Translations under genes and position numbers: made by a program
The notes under the pieces: model-generated
The model's database searches: none
Told to the model about the DNA's origin: nothing
What the model saw: the letters and a program-made list of their open reading frames with translations, nothing else
In this document: positions 36,701-48,074 of the stretch, piece after piece
Layout: the number at the start of each line of letters is the position of its first letter
How positions within the stretch are numbered: the first letter of the stretch is position 1
Source of the DNA: Tamarix chinensis
Taxonomy: Eukaryota > Streptophyta > Magnoliopsida > Caryophyllales > Tamaricaceae
DNA: 64,000 nucleotides
NCBI GenBank assembly: GCA_030549775.1
Contig: CM060178.1
Location: 70,230,556-70,294,555 of the forward strand
Direction of reading: 5' to 3'

Positions 36701-37389
36701 ACACCACTTTTATTAAATTAACATTACCACATGGAATAATAATATTAATACTCCATTAACAATATCCAACTCCACCAACTATTATATTTTAATATAACAC
36801 TTATTAGCACCCACACATATTAGGCCATAATTCTTGCATAAGAAATATTACTAAAATGTCCCTAGGGCTCACAATAATATTATTCATGCATAAATGGTCA
36901 CAATAACATAATATAACATGGATAAGTACTTAACACTTTCATTAATAATCAAACTCTTTCCTTAAGCAACCTTTCCACACATGGCATATAAACTAGCATA
37001 CTTTCCTTTTTTTTTATCAATCAATATAAGCAAATATATATTATATTAAACCACAAATATCAAGCATAATAACATATTAAAAGTCCAAATGTGCTACCAT
37101 ACGTTTATCCATGCATTTAAGTGGGGTTTAACGATTACCTTAATTCCCGCAAAAATCAAACCTTACTAGTATCCCCGTTAAAGATTCAAGCTTTAAATAT
37201 CAAAATCAACACATAAAAATAGTATCAAAACTTATCATATTAGAGATGAGAATCCAAAGTATAAACTTTATAAAATTTAATTAATTAAATGCTTAACTTA
37301 AAATGCTATTATACCTTAAAATTTTTGTACTAAAATACTAAAGCATGTAGCAGCTCATCCTTCTCATGCAGTATGAGCTGCATGCAAAA

Positions 37390-38590
37390 TAAAAGGGAGG
37401 AAGGCTCAAAGGGGGTGAAGGAAAGGAATAATGGTTATTTTCGGGTTGGGGTCTTTAGGCTAGGAAAGAGGGTAGATGGGGGAGGATTGGAGGCAAGGGA
37501 AGGGTGCAAGAGCGAAGAGGGGGTGTAGGTGGCGGTTGTTGATGGGTTGTTGGTGGCCAAGGGCGGCGGAGAGGCGACAAAGATGACTGCCGAGGTGGAC
37601 CGAGCTGAGAAGGAAGGAAAAGAGAGGGGGAAAATGGAGGGGTGAGGGGGCTTGTTTCGGCCAAACAAGGTATGAGGATGGTAGAGGGGGTTGTAGGGAG
37701 TTGACTGGTGGTTTGGGTGACGGTAGAGGCGGCCGGACGGAGGCGAACCAAAGGGTTGCAGGGGGCTATCGAGAAGGAGAAAAATGGGGAGAAAAAGAAA
37801 AAGGGAGGAAGAAGGAACTACATGGGCTCGAGGGTGGCTTGGGTGGTCTTGTGGTGGTGCAGGGATGAGGTATAGGGTGGCAGTGGGTGGTGCAGGGGCT
37901 TGGTGCAGTAGTTGGAGCGACGGCGTGGCCAAGGCAGGGAGGAGAAAGGAAGGATAATAAAAGGGAGAAGAGTGAGGTATGGGAAGGGGAAATGCTCGAA
38001 GAAATGGGGCAGAGAGAGGTTGGAGAAGTGAAGAAAAAGGAGAGAGAGAATAGGAGGGCAGCTGGCGGGCCGGTGGCAACGTGTAGGGTGGTAGGGAGGG
38101 GAGATGAAGAGGGGGAAAATAGGGCATGAAGGCTGGTTTGCAGGGCTAGCCAGGTCAGAAAATGGGAAGAAAATGACTGGAGAGAGGGAGGGTTGCAGTG
38201 GTGGCAATAGGGCGGTGGCCGGCGTGCCCGAGGTGGCAGACCTAGTTGACAAAGGTAGGTCGGGGGAGCTAGATCGAGGTGTAGAATAAGGAGGAAGAAA
38301 GGAAAGGGGAGCAGGCCGGCGAGTAAGGGGGAGAAAAAAAAAGTTGGGCCGGCCTAGGTAGGAGAGGGGAAAGGAAAAGAAAGAGAAGGAGTGGGGAAGC
38401 TGGGCTAGCCAGTGTAGGTCGGGGAGAGGGAGAACGGGCCAGTAGCTCAAGTGCACAGGGGGGAGGGGTTGGACTGGTGCCAGCGGCCTGAAGAAGGAAA
38501 AAAAGGAAAATAAAAGAAAGAAGAAAAAGGAGAAGAAGGGAGAAAGAAAAGGGAAAAGGGAAAAAAAAGGGAAATGGGAAAATAATTGAA
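37390..38590 (-). repeat. Purine-rich block of solo LTR
   Basis: About 1.2 kb of G/A-rich plus strand, with GC content far above its surroundings. On the minus strand it yields overlapping Pro/Ser/Leu-rich frames of 230 and 212 codons (37435-38127, 37818-38456) in different phases. The overlap, low complexity and equivalent blocks in the other LTRs argue against protein coding. It probably corresponds to the leader or R region of the LTR transcript. Confidence 0.7.
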
Positions 38591-38899
38591 TTTAATTTAT
38601 AAAATAATAAAATGTAATATTTTTGATAAATTATTTAATTTAATAATTTAATTCAATATAATTTAATATATTGGTTCAAAAGGATAATTTTAGTAAAATT
38701 TTAGTTTAGAAAATTATTTAAATAAAAATAATATGATAAAATAACAAAATATTTATTTTTAATTTATTAAATGCTCCTATCCAAATTTATATACTCAAAA
38801 ATCCATAAAATAATTAAACTAAATAATTTTGAAAGCTAATTTATCCTAAATAAAAGCTATTTATTAAATTCCAGGTTTTTAAAATTTTGGGGGATTACA

Positions 38900-38904
38900 A
38901 GTCC
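38900..38904. repeat. Target-site duplication AGTCC (right copy)
   Basis: Matches 35232-35236. The Athila reading resumes directly after it. Confidence 0.85.
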
Positions 38905-41028
38905 AATTGAAAGCCACATTATTTTACAAAAGGTGTGTTAATGATCATGCAATACTATAGAAATCATGTATGAACATTCAATAGAAGCTTTCATGTCTAA
39001 GAAAAGAATGCACTTCCCTCACACAAGTGGGAGAGGGTAAGTAGTGTATAATATCTATCTTAGCTTTATCAATCTCTTTTCCCCTAGATGAGATAATAGG
39101 ACCAAGTACAATTCCTTGTGTCGCCATAAACTAATGTTTTCTTAATTAACCACAATGTTAGTTTCTTTACATCATTTCAAAATAAAATTTATACTTTTAA
39201 GATAAGATTTAGAAGTATCACCAAAGACACTAAAATATTCATAAAAACCTCAATAATCTTCTCAATATAATCAGAGAAGATACTAATCATATATCTTTGG
39301 AATTTACCAGGGGTGTTGCAAAACCTAAAGTGCTTGTGTTGATAAGTAAGTATGTCAAGTAGGCATGTGAAGGATGTCCTCTCTAGATCCTCCTATACTA
39401 TGTGAATTTAGTTGTAACCAAAGTACCCATAAAAGAAGCAACAATAGGAATAACTAGCCAATCTCTTGAGCATTTGATCAATAAATGGAAATAGGAAGTG
39501 GTATTTCCTTATCGTGGCAATCAAATTCCTATAGCCAATGCATACTCAGTGTCCAATCATTTTCCTTTGTGGGACAAGATCGCTTTCATCATTCTTTACT
39601 ATGATGACCCTCAAATTTTTAGGCAACACATGAATAGGTGACACTAGCTTGAATTTTTAGATGGGGTGGATGACTCCACAATTCAAGAGCTTAATGATCT
39701 CCTTATTTACTACTTCCATCATAGGAGGATTAAGCCTAAGTTGGGGTATTCTCTAGTAGGCTTAGTGCCTTCTTCAAGTAGTATGTGATTAACACATATG
39801 GTAGAGCTTATTCTTTTGATGTCAGCTAAAGTTCATTCAATATTTATTCTATGAGATCTAATGAATTCAAAAATCTTGCTTTCTTGCTCCTCTATTAACT
39901 TTAAAGATATGATCACCAAAAGGGTCTCACTATCTCCCAAGTAGGTATACTTCAAGTAATTTAGTAATGGCTTGAGCTCTTATATTGGGACCCGAATGAC
40001 ATAAGTTATAGGCTTTTTGGTAGATAAGAAAATCACAAGAGGATAATCCATATAGATATGGAGGGTTTCCCTCCATGTGTGCCACGACATGCACAANNNN
40101 NNNNNNNNNNNNNNNNNNNNNNNNNNNNNNNNNNNNNNNNNNNNNNNNNNNNNNNNNNNNNNNNNNNNNNNNNNNNNNNNNNNNNNNNNNNNNNNNNNNN
40201 NNNNNNNNNNNNNNNNNNNNNNNNNNNNNNNNNNNNNNNNNNNNNNNNNNNNNNNNNNNNNNNNNNNNNNNNNNNNNNNNNNNNNNNNNNNNNNNNNNNN
40301 NNNNNNNNNNNNNNNNNNNNNNNNNNNNNNNNNNNNNNNNNNNNNNNNNNNNNNNNNNNNNNNNNNNNNNNNNNNNNNNNNNNNNNNNNNNNNNNNNNNN
40401 NNNNNNNNNNNNNNNNNNNNNNNNNNNNNNNNNNNNNNNNNNNNNNNNNNNNNNNNNNNNNNNNNNNNNNNNNNNNNNNNNNNNNNNNNNNNNNNNNNNN
40501 NNNNNNNNNNNNNNNNNNNNNNNNNNNNNNNNNNNNNNNNNNNNNNNNNNNNNNNNNNNNNNNNNNNNNNNNNNNNNNNNNNNNNNNNNNNNNNNNACAT
40601 GCACAAGATGTGGAAAAATTTCATCCCTATCTCTTCCAATGCAATCTCTTCTCCTTTATCATCTAGTCCTAAGCTTTTCACAAAAGTGGTTTCCCATGGA
40701 TCATTCTCATCCTTCTCAAAGAAATCATGTGCCAAAATGTCAATGATGTCAATAGTATAACAAGGATGTTCATTTGAAGGGTATCTCAGGGCATCAAAGA
40801 TGTTGAAGCTTATGACTTCTCCATCAAACTATATAGTGAGAGAACTAGTATGAATGCCTATCTTCATGTGAGTGGTTCTCATGGAGGGACTTATGAAGAG
40901 AAATGACATTGGACTCTAGCTACTTTCATACATATCTAAAACATAAAAGTCTGCCAGAAATATAATTGTATCAATCAGTATAAGAATATCTTCTATAAGC
41001 CCCTTAGGCAATGCATTAGAACGGTAAG
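38905..41028 (-). pseudogene. Athila pol relic, minus strand: protease and reverse transcriptase
   Basis: In minus sense from 41028: protease end (GLIEDILI, LADFYVLDM; then GEVISFNIFDALRYPS at about 40790), a linker interrupted by the N gap, TWRETLH-type text at 40070, then reverse transcriptase (EVVNKEIIKLL, VPKN, PFIDQMLKRLASYSY, FMNIFSVFG, EKIIEVF) down to 38905. Stops and frame changes are frequent. The catalytic motif, normally FMDDFSVFG, reads FMNIFSVFG at about 39230, so both catalytic aspartates are lost. It is cut at 41028 by the LTR of another element and at 38904 by the solo LTR. Confidence 0.8.
40097..40596. other. Assembly gap, 500 N
   Basis: Exactly 500 N, a conventional placeholder size. 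The 10 bases ACATGCACAA end the left contig and also begin the right one. Frames drawn across it (for example 39980-40735) are artefacts of reading through N. Confidence 0.99.
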
Positions 41029-42994
41029 TGTAACACCCCCAAAATTCACTACTGAAAAATTTCGTTTTATTAAAAGATAATAGCGGAAGCAGATAAATAA
41101 AACATGAACTTTGGGAGTATTACTGCCACACTAGCCATATTTAAAATGTTATTATTGAAACATATCCAAAAATTAAGATTTAACTTCAACATCTTATACA
41201 TGCGATAATAAACTATCTTTAGGGTTACTATTTATATTTTCCAAAATCTTAATTTCACAATTTAACCATAATTCTTCCCATAATATCCATATAACCACCA
41301 AATTTAATATCCATTTCTAAAATATTATTTTTGACATCATATACAAAAATAGAGGTCCAAATCCTACATCTTATATATGCGATAATAGCCTACCCTTGAT
41401 ATTACTATTAATATTTCCCATACAATACTAATTTCACACATTAATCATAACTTCTCACATAAAATCCATAAAATCACAAAATTTCCTATGCAAAGCTAAA
41501 ATTCCATTACAAAGAAAGTGTATCCAAAATTTAAGATCAAAATTTAACATTTCACACACATGAAAATGATTCCACCCCTAGGGTTAATATTCCAACTTAA
41601 AACCATTTTTCTCATTTATTAGACTAAGACCATTAATATTCACTCCAAATTTTCCATTTAATATACTTAACATATTTTGAAACACTTACCGCATTAAAAT
41701 TCCAAAATTCTATTTTTAACCCATATTGACCAAAATACCCCTAAGATAATTAAGATGCCCATTTTCCACCAAAAATATTATGAATCCCAATATGAATGAT
41801 TTTTCAACTTCTAATAACTTCTATCATTATAAAAATTCAAAGCCACTATTGTATATAGATACTAAATATCCTGATTCATCTCAGCTAACATCATACAAAA
41901 CTCATGATTTCTCATCTTCCTTACTTTTTCAACATACATCAGCATATATCATATAACATCATTATCATAACAATATTTTCCACATATCAATTTTGAGCAA
42001 TATACACAAATGAATATACATATTTTCCACATGCTAGCTATGGTATGTATCCTTACCAAAGCAGCCTCGGTCTCTAAATATGTATGATCTATGATTCCTC
42101 CTCTAAAAACACTTGAATATCACCTAGAAGTATAAATACACCAAATTAAACTTAGGAAAAGTTAATTTAGGGAAACTAAGGCAAATGATAGGGAAGAAAA
42201 ATAGAGATAATTGAAAAGTAGGAAATTGAGATGAATGTGAAGATTGTGTAGAGGAAGATTGGGAAGAGTGGTGTACGGTGATGATTGGTGGCACTATGGT
42301 AGTGGACATGACAGCAGTGAGATGGTAGTTAAGGGTGGTGGTGATGGTTGGAATCAAGGGTGGCGGTGATGATTAGTAGCAAGGGGTAGCAATGGTAGCT
42401 ATTATGTTATATGAGGTGTTGGAGTTAGTGGTGTATAGGTTGGTGTTTTGGTGGAGTTGGGTGTGGTTAGGATGGTTCTTGTTGCTAGAGTTGGTGGAGT
42501 TTGTGGCAGGGTGTGGTTGGAGGCTACTTGGCAGTTGGCGACTATAACGGTGAAGTATTGGGGGTAGGGAGAGAAGATAAAAGAAAAGCAAATGAAGGGT
42601 GAGGGTTGCGGGTTGTGGTCGATGTCATGAAAAGGGTAAAAGGTGAAGGGAAGGAGGAGGGGAAGGGGAAGGGATTTAGTAGTGGTGGTGCAATGGGTGG
42701 CAGTAGTTAAGGTAGGGAAAAAAGGAGGAAAGGCCTTAGGTGATAGGTGAAAGGTAGTGATAGTGATATGGTGATGTAGGAGCAAATGGTCAAGACATAG
42801 CCTTTATTATTATGGAACCTATTATCCTCTATTCATAGAGGAACCCCTACAAATTTAAGGGTTAATAGATGATTATATTACTAATAATACGAAAAATAAT
42901 AACACTTTTAAAATTAAACCTCCTAAAATAATAATTATAGTTAATCATACAATTATTAATTTATAATTAAGATTTTTAAAAATGGGGTATTACA
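41029..42994 (-). repeat. 3' LTR of non-autonomous element, minus sense, 1966 bp
   Basis: Bounded by TGTAACACCCCC (41029) and GGGGTATTACA (42994). Its right 115 bp are nearly identical to the right end of the LTR at 43938-48074 (AATAATACGAAAAATAATAA, then CCTCCTAAAATAATAA, then TTTATAATTAAGATTTTTAA). A polypurine tract abuts it at 42995. It is half the length of its partner and lacks the minisatellite, so one of the two has been rearranged. A purine block lies at 42130-42790. Confidence 0.8.
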
Positions 42995-43015
42995 TTACTA
43001 CCCCCTTAAAAATGG
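42995..43015 (-). other. Polypurine tract
   Basis: In minus sense the sequence before the LTR reads TTTTTAAGGGGGTAGTAA, the purine tract that primes plus-strand DNA synthesis. GGGGACGAAGTCC lies just before it, the sequence that usually marks the 3' end of pol in Tekay/Del-type chromoviruses. Confidence 0.7.
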
Positions 43016-43922
43016 ACTTCGTCCCCGAAGTCTACACCGAACTACTCGAAAATTGCGCTATGATATACAAGGTACCCGGGGAAGCAATTGCCCCCTTAAA
43101 AATAGAAAACCCTATTAACAAGAGAATGCCATGAAAACATACAAAACATGGAACCAGTAACTTGAATCAACCAAGGAAGAGGCGGCGGGATACCGGAAGG
43201 AGAAACACTGGGATCGAGCATCTGTTGATCTACTTTTGTTGGGTTGGCCAATTGGATAACTCTAAACATCGGGTCTTGCTGAACTCTATGGTGGGGCGCG
43301 TTGTAGCACTCGAAACTTCTGCTGAACTGGTTGTTGTTGGTGGACCGGTCCTGATGACTGTACTTGAGTCCTTTGCACTACAAAAGATGCACTCCTCTTG
43401 AAACGATCACGTATTGGATGTCCTACCAAAAATCGCATAATCGCAATGTCGGGCTCCCAAAGCATACAACGATTCTTCTATGATCATCAATTATTATCTT
43501 GGCAAAAGCAATTCATTGTCTTAGTTGGCTCATCTATAGCTAGGTGAAGAAATGGCACATCCACATTTTCATGGTCATACACTCCATATGACTCTTCTTA
43601 GAGCTGCGAAGGGATCCCGAATCCCGCGCAGAGACCATGTCGGTAGGTACACTGATTCACTACGATTCACGAGGTGGAAGATACGAGCAACCACGTCTTC
43701 TTGAGCTACAAAATCGAAACAAAGCTAAGAAAAACCTTAGCTTACTAAGCACATAGCACATAAGTACAAATCAAAGACTACTTAGTCTACCCACACTCAA
43801 ATACTCACAAGACTAATATGGGTTAAAAATCATGGAAAAAAGGTAAATACATTTTCTAGTTAAAACATTTAGGATCATAAAAACTGAATCTCTAACCGAA
43901 ACCCGATCCTCAACAACCAAAA
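43016..43922 (-). other. Internal domain of non-autonomous LTR element
   Basis: Only about 0.9 kb separates the PBS from the polypurine tract, too little for gag-pol. It is less AT-rich than the LTRs. In minus sense a gag-like tail can be read at about 43420-43290 (IRDRFKRSASFVVQRTQ, then a Gln-rich HQQQPVQQKF), followed after stops by the GGGGACGAAGTCC end. It is best explained as an internal-deletion derivative of a Tekay-like element. The plus-strand frame at 43162-43401 is incidental. Confidence 0.55.
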
Positions 43923-43934
43923 CCTCTGTTACCA
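43923..43934 (-). other. Primer-binding site (initiator Met tRNA type)
   Basis: In minus sense, directly after the LTR end GGGGTATTACA, the sequence reads AGTTGGTAACAGAGG. This matches the common plant PBS TGGTATCAGAGC with two differences. It sets element sense as minus and makes 43938-48074 the 5' LTR. Confidence 0.75.
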
Positions 43935-44704
43935 ACTTGTAATACCCCAAAATTTACTACTGAAAAATTTCATTTGTAGAGTTAAGGGCGGAAGCTAAAA
44001 CAATAAAAACAAAGGGTGTTACCGCCACACTTAGTACAAGCCCCATTTCCTCTACCATTCTCATACCAAGTGCTAAGGATGAAACCATTACTCCGCTTAA
44101 ATTAATAACATGATTATAGGAATTGGAATAGAGAGAAAGTTAGATAAATATCATGTTAATTAAAAACAACATTAGTAGTTTACAAAATTCAAGAGAGAAA
44201 TTGTAGGAGGACATAAGGGTCCAAATACAACCTAAAATAAGATAACAACAAAGATATCGGATATCACTATGCTCTCAAATCCAAACTACCAGCATTTGAC
44301 TAAACTTGGAGGATGACCTGCAAAGTCCACTACCCATTGAATATGAAAGGCCCCACGAGAATAAACCCTTCAATACTATGGTACTGAACAACCCTTTGTA
44401 CCAAATTAATATGATAAAACAACATGGAACACATGTAAGGCATACAACTAACATGGTATAAGATATACACATATATATATGACGACTAAGATACAATAAT
44501 CATTTAGATAATATAATTCCTTCAAGGTTACGTATTACTCATATTCATTCATCTGAAACAACTAAACTTATTAATGAACCTCGCACACATACTCTGTAAA
44601 GCAATAATTCAAACCCAACTCTACACCACAATTTTAACCTTCACAGCATAATTCATGTCTCAATATAAATCCCAACCAATTACATACATCACAGGTATGT
44701 TCAC

Positions 44705-44885
44705 AGGTACAACATAATAAAATCCATGACATCATAGATATACTTACAGGTATAGCATAATAAAATCCATAACATCACAAGTATACTTATAGTTACAGCA
44801 TAATAAAGTCCATAACATCACACGTATATTTACAAGTCCAGCATAATAAAATCCATGACATCACAGGTATGCTCACAGACATAAT
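44705..44885 (-). repeat. 43-bp minisatellite
   Basis: CATAATAAA begins at 44713, 44756, 44799 and 44842, exactly 43 bp apart. Each unit also has TCCATRACATCA and a GTATRCTTAC-type word. Confidence 0.9.
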
Positions 44886-44892
44886 ACCAATA

Positions 44893-45205
44893 CAGGTAGG
44901 CACGAAGGCTGCTACCAAAACTATATGTATGCATAAAGGCTACTACAACAACCTCAGGTAGGCACAGAGACTGCTACTGAAGCCACAAGTAGGAACAAAG
45001 GCTCCTACTGAAACTTTAGGTAGGCACGAAGGCTCCTACCAAAACCATAGGTAGGCACGAAGGCTACTATCAAAACTACTACTAAAATCACAAGTAGGCA
45101 CAAAGGCTACTACCAAAACCTCAGGTAGGCACAAAGACTACTACCAAAACCATAGGTAGGCACAAAGACTACTACTAGAACCTCAGGTAGGCATGAAGGC
45201 TGCTA
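44893..45205 (-). repeat. 31-bp minisatellite
   Basis: GTAGGCAC (with variants) begins at 44896, 44927, 44958, 44989, 45020, 45051, 45094, 45125, 45156 and 45187. The period is exactly 31 bp except for one 12-bp insertion before 45094. Units run GTAGGCACRAAGGCTRCTAC plus AAAACC. The whole unit is repeated with no unique spacers. Confidence 0.92.
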
Positions 45206-46639
45206 TAGAACAATCTAGTAATCCAATAATCATTATTTTAGTCAAATCATATTATTTTCATTTTTATTTACTTTCTCGAGGAGAGATCAATCAACCTGAA
45301 GACACAAAGGTACTCCAGACATACCAATGCAAGAAGACAACATAGTATCCAACCGACTATCAACCTAAGGACGCAAAGGTACCCTGGTCGCACTAGTACA
45401 CGAAGGTAATACAGTACCCTACTGACAAGGACACTTACTCCATAAATATGCATACCCCCTATTAGTCCGTAGAACATAATAGAGTAAGATGTAGGGCCTG
45501 AGTGGGGCACTAAGGCACACTAACAAAAATCCATAAAATCAATAGTAGGCTAAACCACGTCCATAGGGTAGCGAACCCTAAGGAGCCACCATTCCCAATC
45601 TCGAAGTCTTTCACTTTAAGTATTACTTTTTTGTTAAGGTGACCAAGAAATCGTACACAATACAGATAAATCAAATTTTCATACTTTCATTTTTACTTAT
45701 TTTCAATCATCCAAGACAACCATAATCAACATCAACATCAAGGACAACATTAAAATATACTAAGGTCATCCTAGGCTCAATGATTCACATCTGGACACTT
45801 TAGGCCGAAAATGACCAAAATACCCCTAAGACCAAAATTTCCAGATTATCATCTATTTAAATACAAATTCCATTTTCATTTATTCATTTGTCATGGAAAG
45901 GCTAAAACACCATAAATAAATTATTTATTACTTGATTTAAATTATTAGATATGTCAAATGACCATTTTGCACTTATACATAATTTTACACATAAAATCCT
46001 TTTTCACACCTTTAATCCATCCAAAAGACATGCTCACATACTCAACAACAGCTGATACATAGTAGACATGATTTTCAGGATAAATATCATAATACACAAA
46101 AATGACTAAAGTGCCCCTAGGGTACACATCCATAATAATTATTCCATAATTATATCTAAGCATGCTCCACCTTTTTTTTTATACATAATTATCAGAAAAA
46201 TTATTTTTTTCGTCACTAGAATGATTTTAAGCATACTTTCGTACCTAACATAATTTACATTAGATAACATGCTCATTTTATCCATTTTCATGATAATAAT
46301 AATTAACACATAATTATAACGTAACAAATCATATTTAACATATTTATTACACTAAAATCCTAATGTGCTATCATGCAATATTTATAATTTTAGTAGGGTA
46401 TAACGGTTACCTGAATTTCCGCAAAAATACAATAATAGCGGTATCGTACTATAGTTATCAGATCCGCTAATCAGCCTTTTGTTCCTAAAATAATACCGAA
46501 ATTACTGAATTAATATCTATAAGATAAAATATTAATTATAATATAAAAATATTTATTTTTTAAAAATTACCAAAATACCCTTACATTTAATATGGGTACA
46601 AAAAATCTTAAAAATAACAACACAACTCATGTTGTATGC

Positions 46640-47680
46640 ACAGCGTGAGCCATGCACACTCGAGGAAAAAAAAGAGGGCTGCGGGAAGGTGGCATTGAGG
46701 TGGAGCAAGGCCTGATGATGGCTCGTTGGGTTACTCGATGACCACCGATGTGGTGGTTACTATTTGGTGAAGGTGGTGGTACATGTGCATGGTGCTGGTG
46801 GTGTAGGTTGGCGAAGAGATGGAGAGGGTAGTGGTGTAGGTAGAGTGGTTGGTGTTATGTGGAAGGGTAGCTCAGTTGGGGAAAGAGAAAGAAAGTGGAA
46901 TGGGCTCGATGGTGGTGGCTGCGAAAGGAGGATGGTGGATGCTCAGGGTGGACAAGGATAGGAGACATGTGGTTGTAGCTGGTAAGCAATAGTGAGGGTG
47001 GCGGTTCTACTGGGAGTGGAAGGGTGCAGGAGGAGAGGAGTTAGAGGCTGGAAGGGGTGATGGGTTGGAAAGGGTTGCAAACGGTGGTGGAGTTGCTGGG
47101 CTGGGTTTGGTGGGAGGAAAATAGGGGCAGCAAGGGGCTGGGCGATGAGCTATGCATGAAAAAGAGGAAGAAGGGGAGAAGGGAAGTTGGTCGGTGGTTG
47201 TTGGGATTGCACAGTCAGTGTGGGCTGGTGCTATGGGGACTGGTAGGGATGGTTAGATGGACTTGAAGGAGAAGGAGCTCGTGGGTTTGGCGAGGAAACA
47301 AATGAAGCCGAGAATGGGGAGAGGAGGGTTGATGATTGGGGTTGCATTGGACAAGGAAGGTAGAGAAAGGAAGGGGTAGGGGTTGTGATGGGCTGAGGAT
47401 AAAGGTGCATGGGAGAAGGATGGTGAGGTAGTGGTCGGGTGCAAGGTGTTGTGCGTGTGTATATCTAAAATGCATGGGGGGCTTGTTTGGTTGGAGGAAT
47501 GGCTGGAAGGAATAAGAGTTTTGGGGTTGCTTGGGTAGTGGAGTATGGAAGAATGTGTGTATAAATGTAGAATGGTCGGTTGAGTGAAGTGAGGAAATGA
47601 GGGAGATAGGGAGAGTGATTGGAGGAGGAGATTGGGGCAAGCAATAGGTAAGTTAGTCGGGTAAAAATGGTAGGATGAAG
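46640..47680 (-). repeat. Purine-rich LTR block
   Basis: About 1 kb of G-rich plus strand starting just after a GCGTGAGCCATGCACACTCG stretch, at the same LTR position as the blocks at 10300, 25130 and 37390. The minus-strand frame at 47215-47640 (141 codons, Pro/His/Ser-rich) and plus frames at 46764 and 47057 are composition effects. Confidence 0.7.
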
Positions 47681-48074
47681 TAGGTAGATTTTATTTTATT
47701 TTTATGTTTAATTTGGATAGATTAGGGTACTGGGAAGAAAAATAATTTAAAAAAACTATCTGGATTAGGATAAATTTAAAAAGGGTTGGAAAGAGTAAAA
47801 TAAATGGGAATAAATTTTAGGAAATTATTTTTGGGTTACGGATCAAAAGGTTATTAGTAAAATAATTTAGAATAAATTTTAAGGGTATAAACTAGGATTA
47901 ATTTAAATAATGTAATTTCTATCAAAATTTTAACCTAATTAAATTTATACTTAAACCATCGAAATAATACGAAAAATAATAACACTTTTAAAATTAAACC
48001 TCCTAAAATAATAAGCATAGCTAATCATACGATTATTAATTTATAATTAAGATTTTTAAAAATAGATTATAACA

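Larger units (their letters stand above)
35237..38899 (-). mobile_element. Solo LTR, 3663 bp, inside Athila pol
   Basis: Starts TATAACACCCCC and ends GGGGGATTACA, flanked by perfect 5-bp copies AGTCC, with no internal domain. Minus sense (reverse complement of TTCAGTAGTGAATTTTGG at the left). It holds an array of about 30-bp units (35690-36700) and a purine-rich block (37390-38590). Athila reverse transcriptase lies on its right and RNase H on its left, in the order expected for an uninterrupted minus-strand pol. The inserted LTR is therefore younger than the Athila copy. Confidence 0.9.
43938..48074 (-). repeat. 5' LTR of non-autonomous element, minus sense, 4137 bp
   Basis: Bounded by TGTAATACCCC (43938) and ATTATAACA (48074, a decayed terminus). 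It contains two minisatellites (43-bp and 31-bp periods), an AT-rich middle matching 9331-10300, a purine block (46640-47680) and an AT tail. The flanks at 41024-41028 (GTAAG) and 48075-48079 (TATTT) do not match. The left flank is Athila protease and the right flank CRM-like gag, so the element has lost its original setting on at least one side. Confidence 0.75.

Noticed and set aside
37435..38456. Two long minus-strand open frames (230 and 212 codons), Pro/Ser/Leu-rich
   Set aside because: They overlap in different phases within a low-complexity pyrimidine-rich block of a solo LTR; the same composition gives similar frames in every related LTR. No domain or codon signal seen.
39930..40760. 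Several frames of over 200 codons across 40097-40596
   Set aside because: They consist mostly of unknown residues from the N gap and only their ends are real sequence.
43162..43401. 79-codon plus-strand frame in less AT-rich DNA
   Set aside because: It lies antisense within the interior of a minus-sense LTR element; the minus strand carries the gag-like text.
44893..45205. Ten evenly spaced repeats that resemble a CRISPR array
   Set aside because: The whole 31-bp unit is repeated with no unique spacers, the host is a plant, and the array lies inside an LTR.
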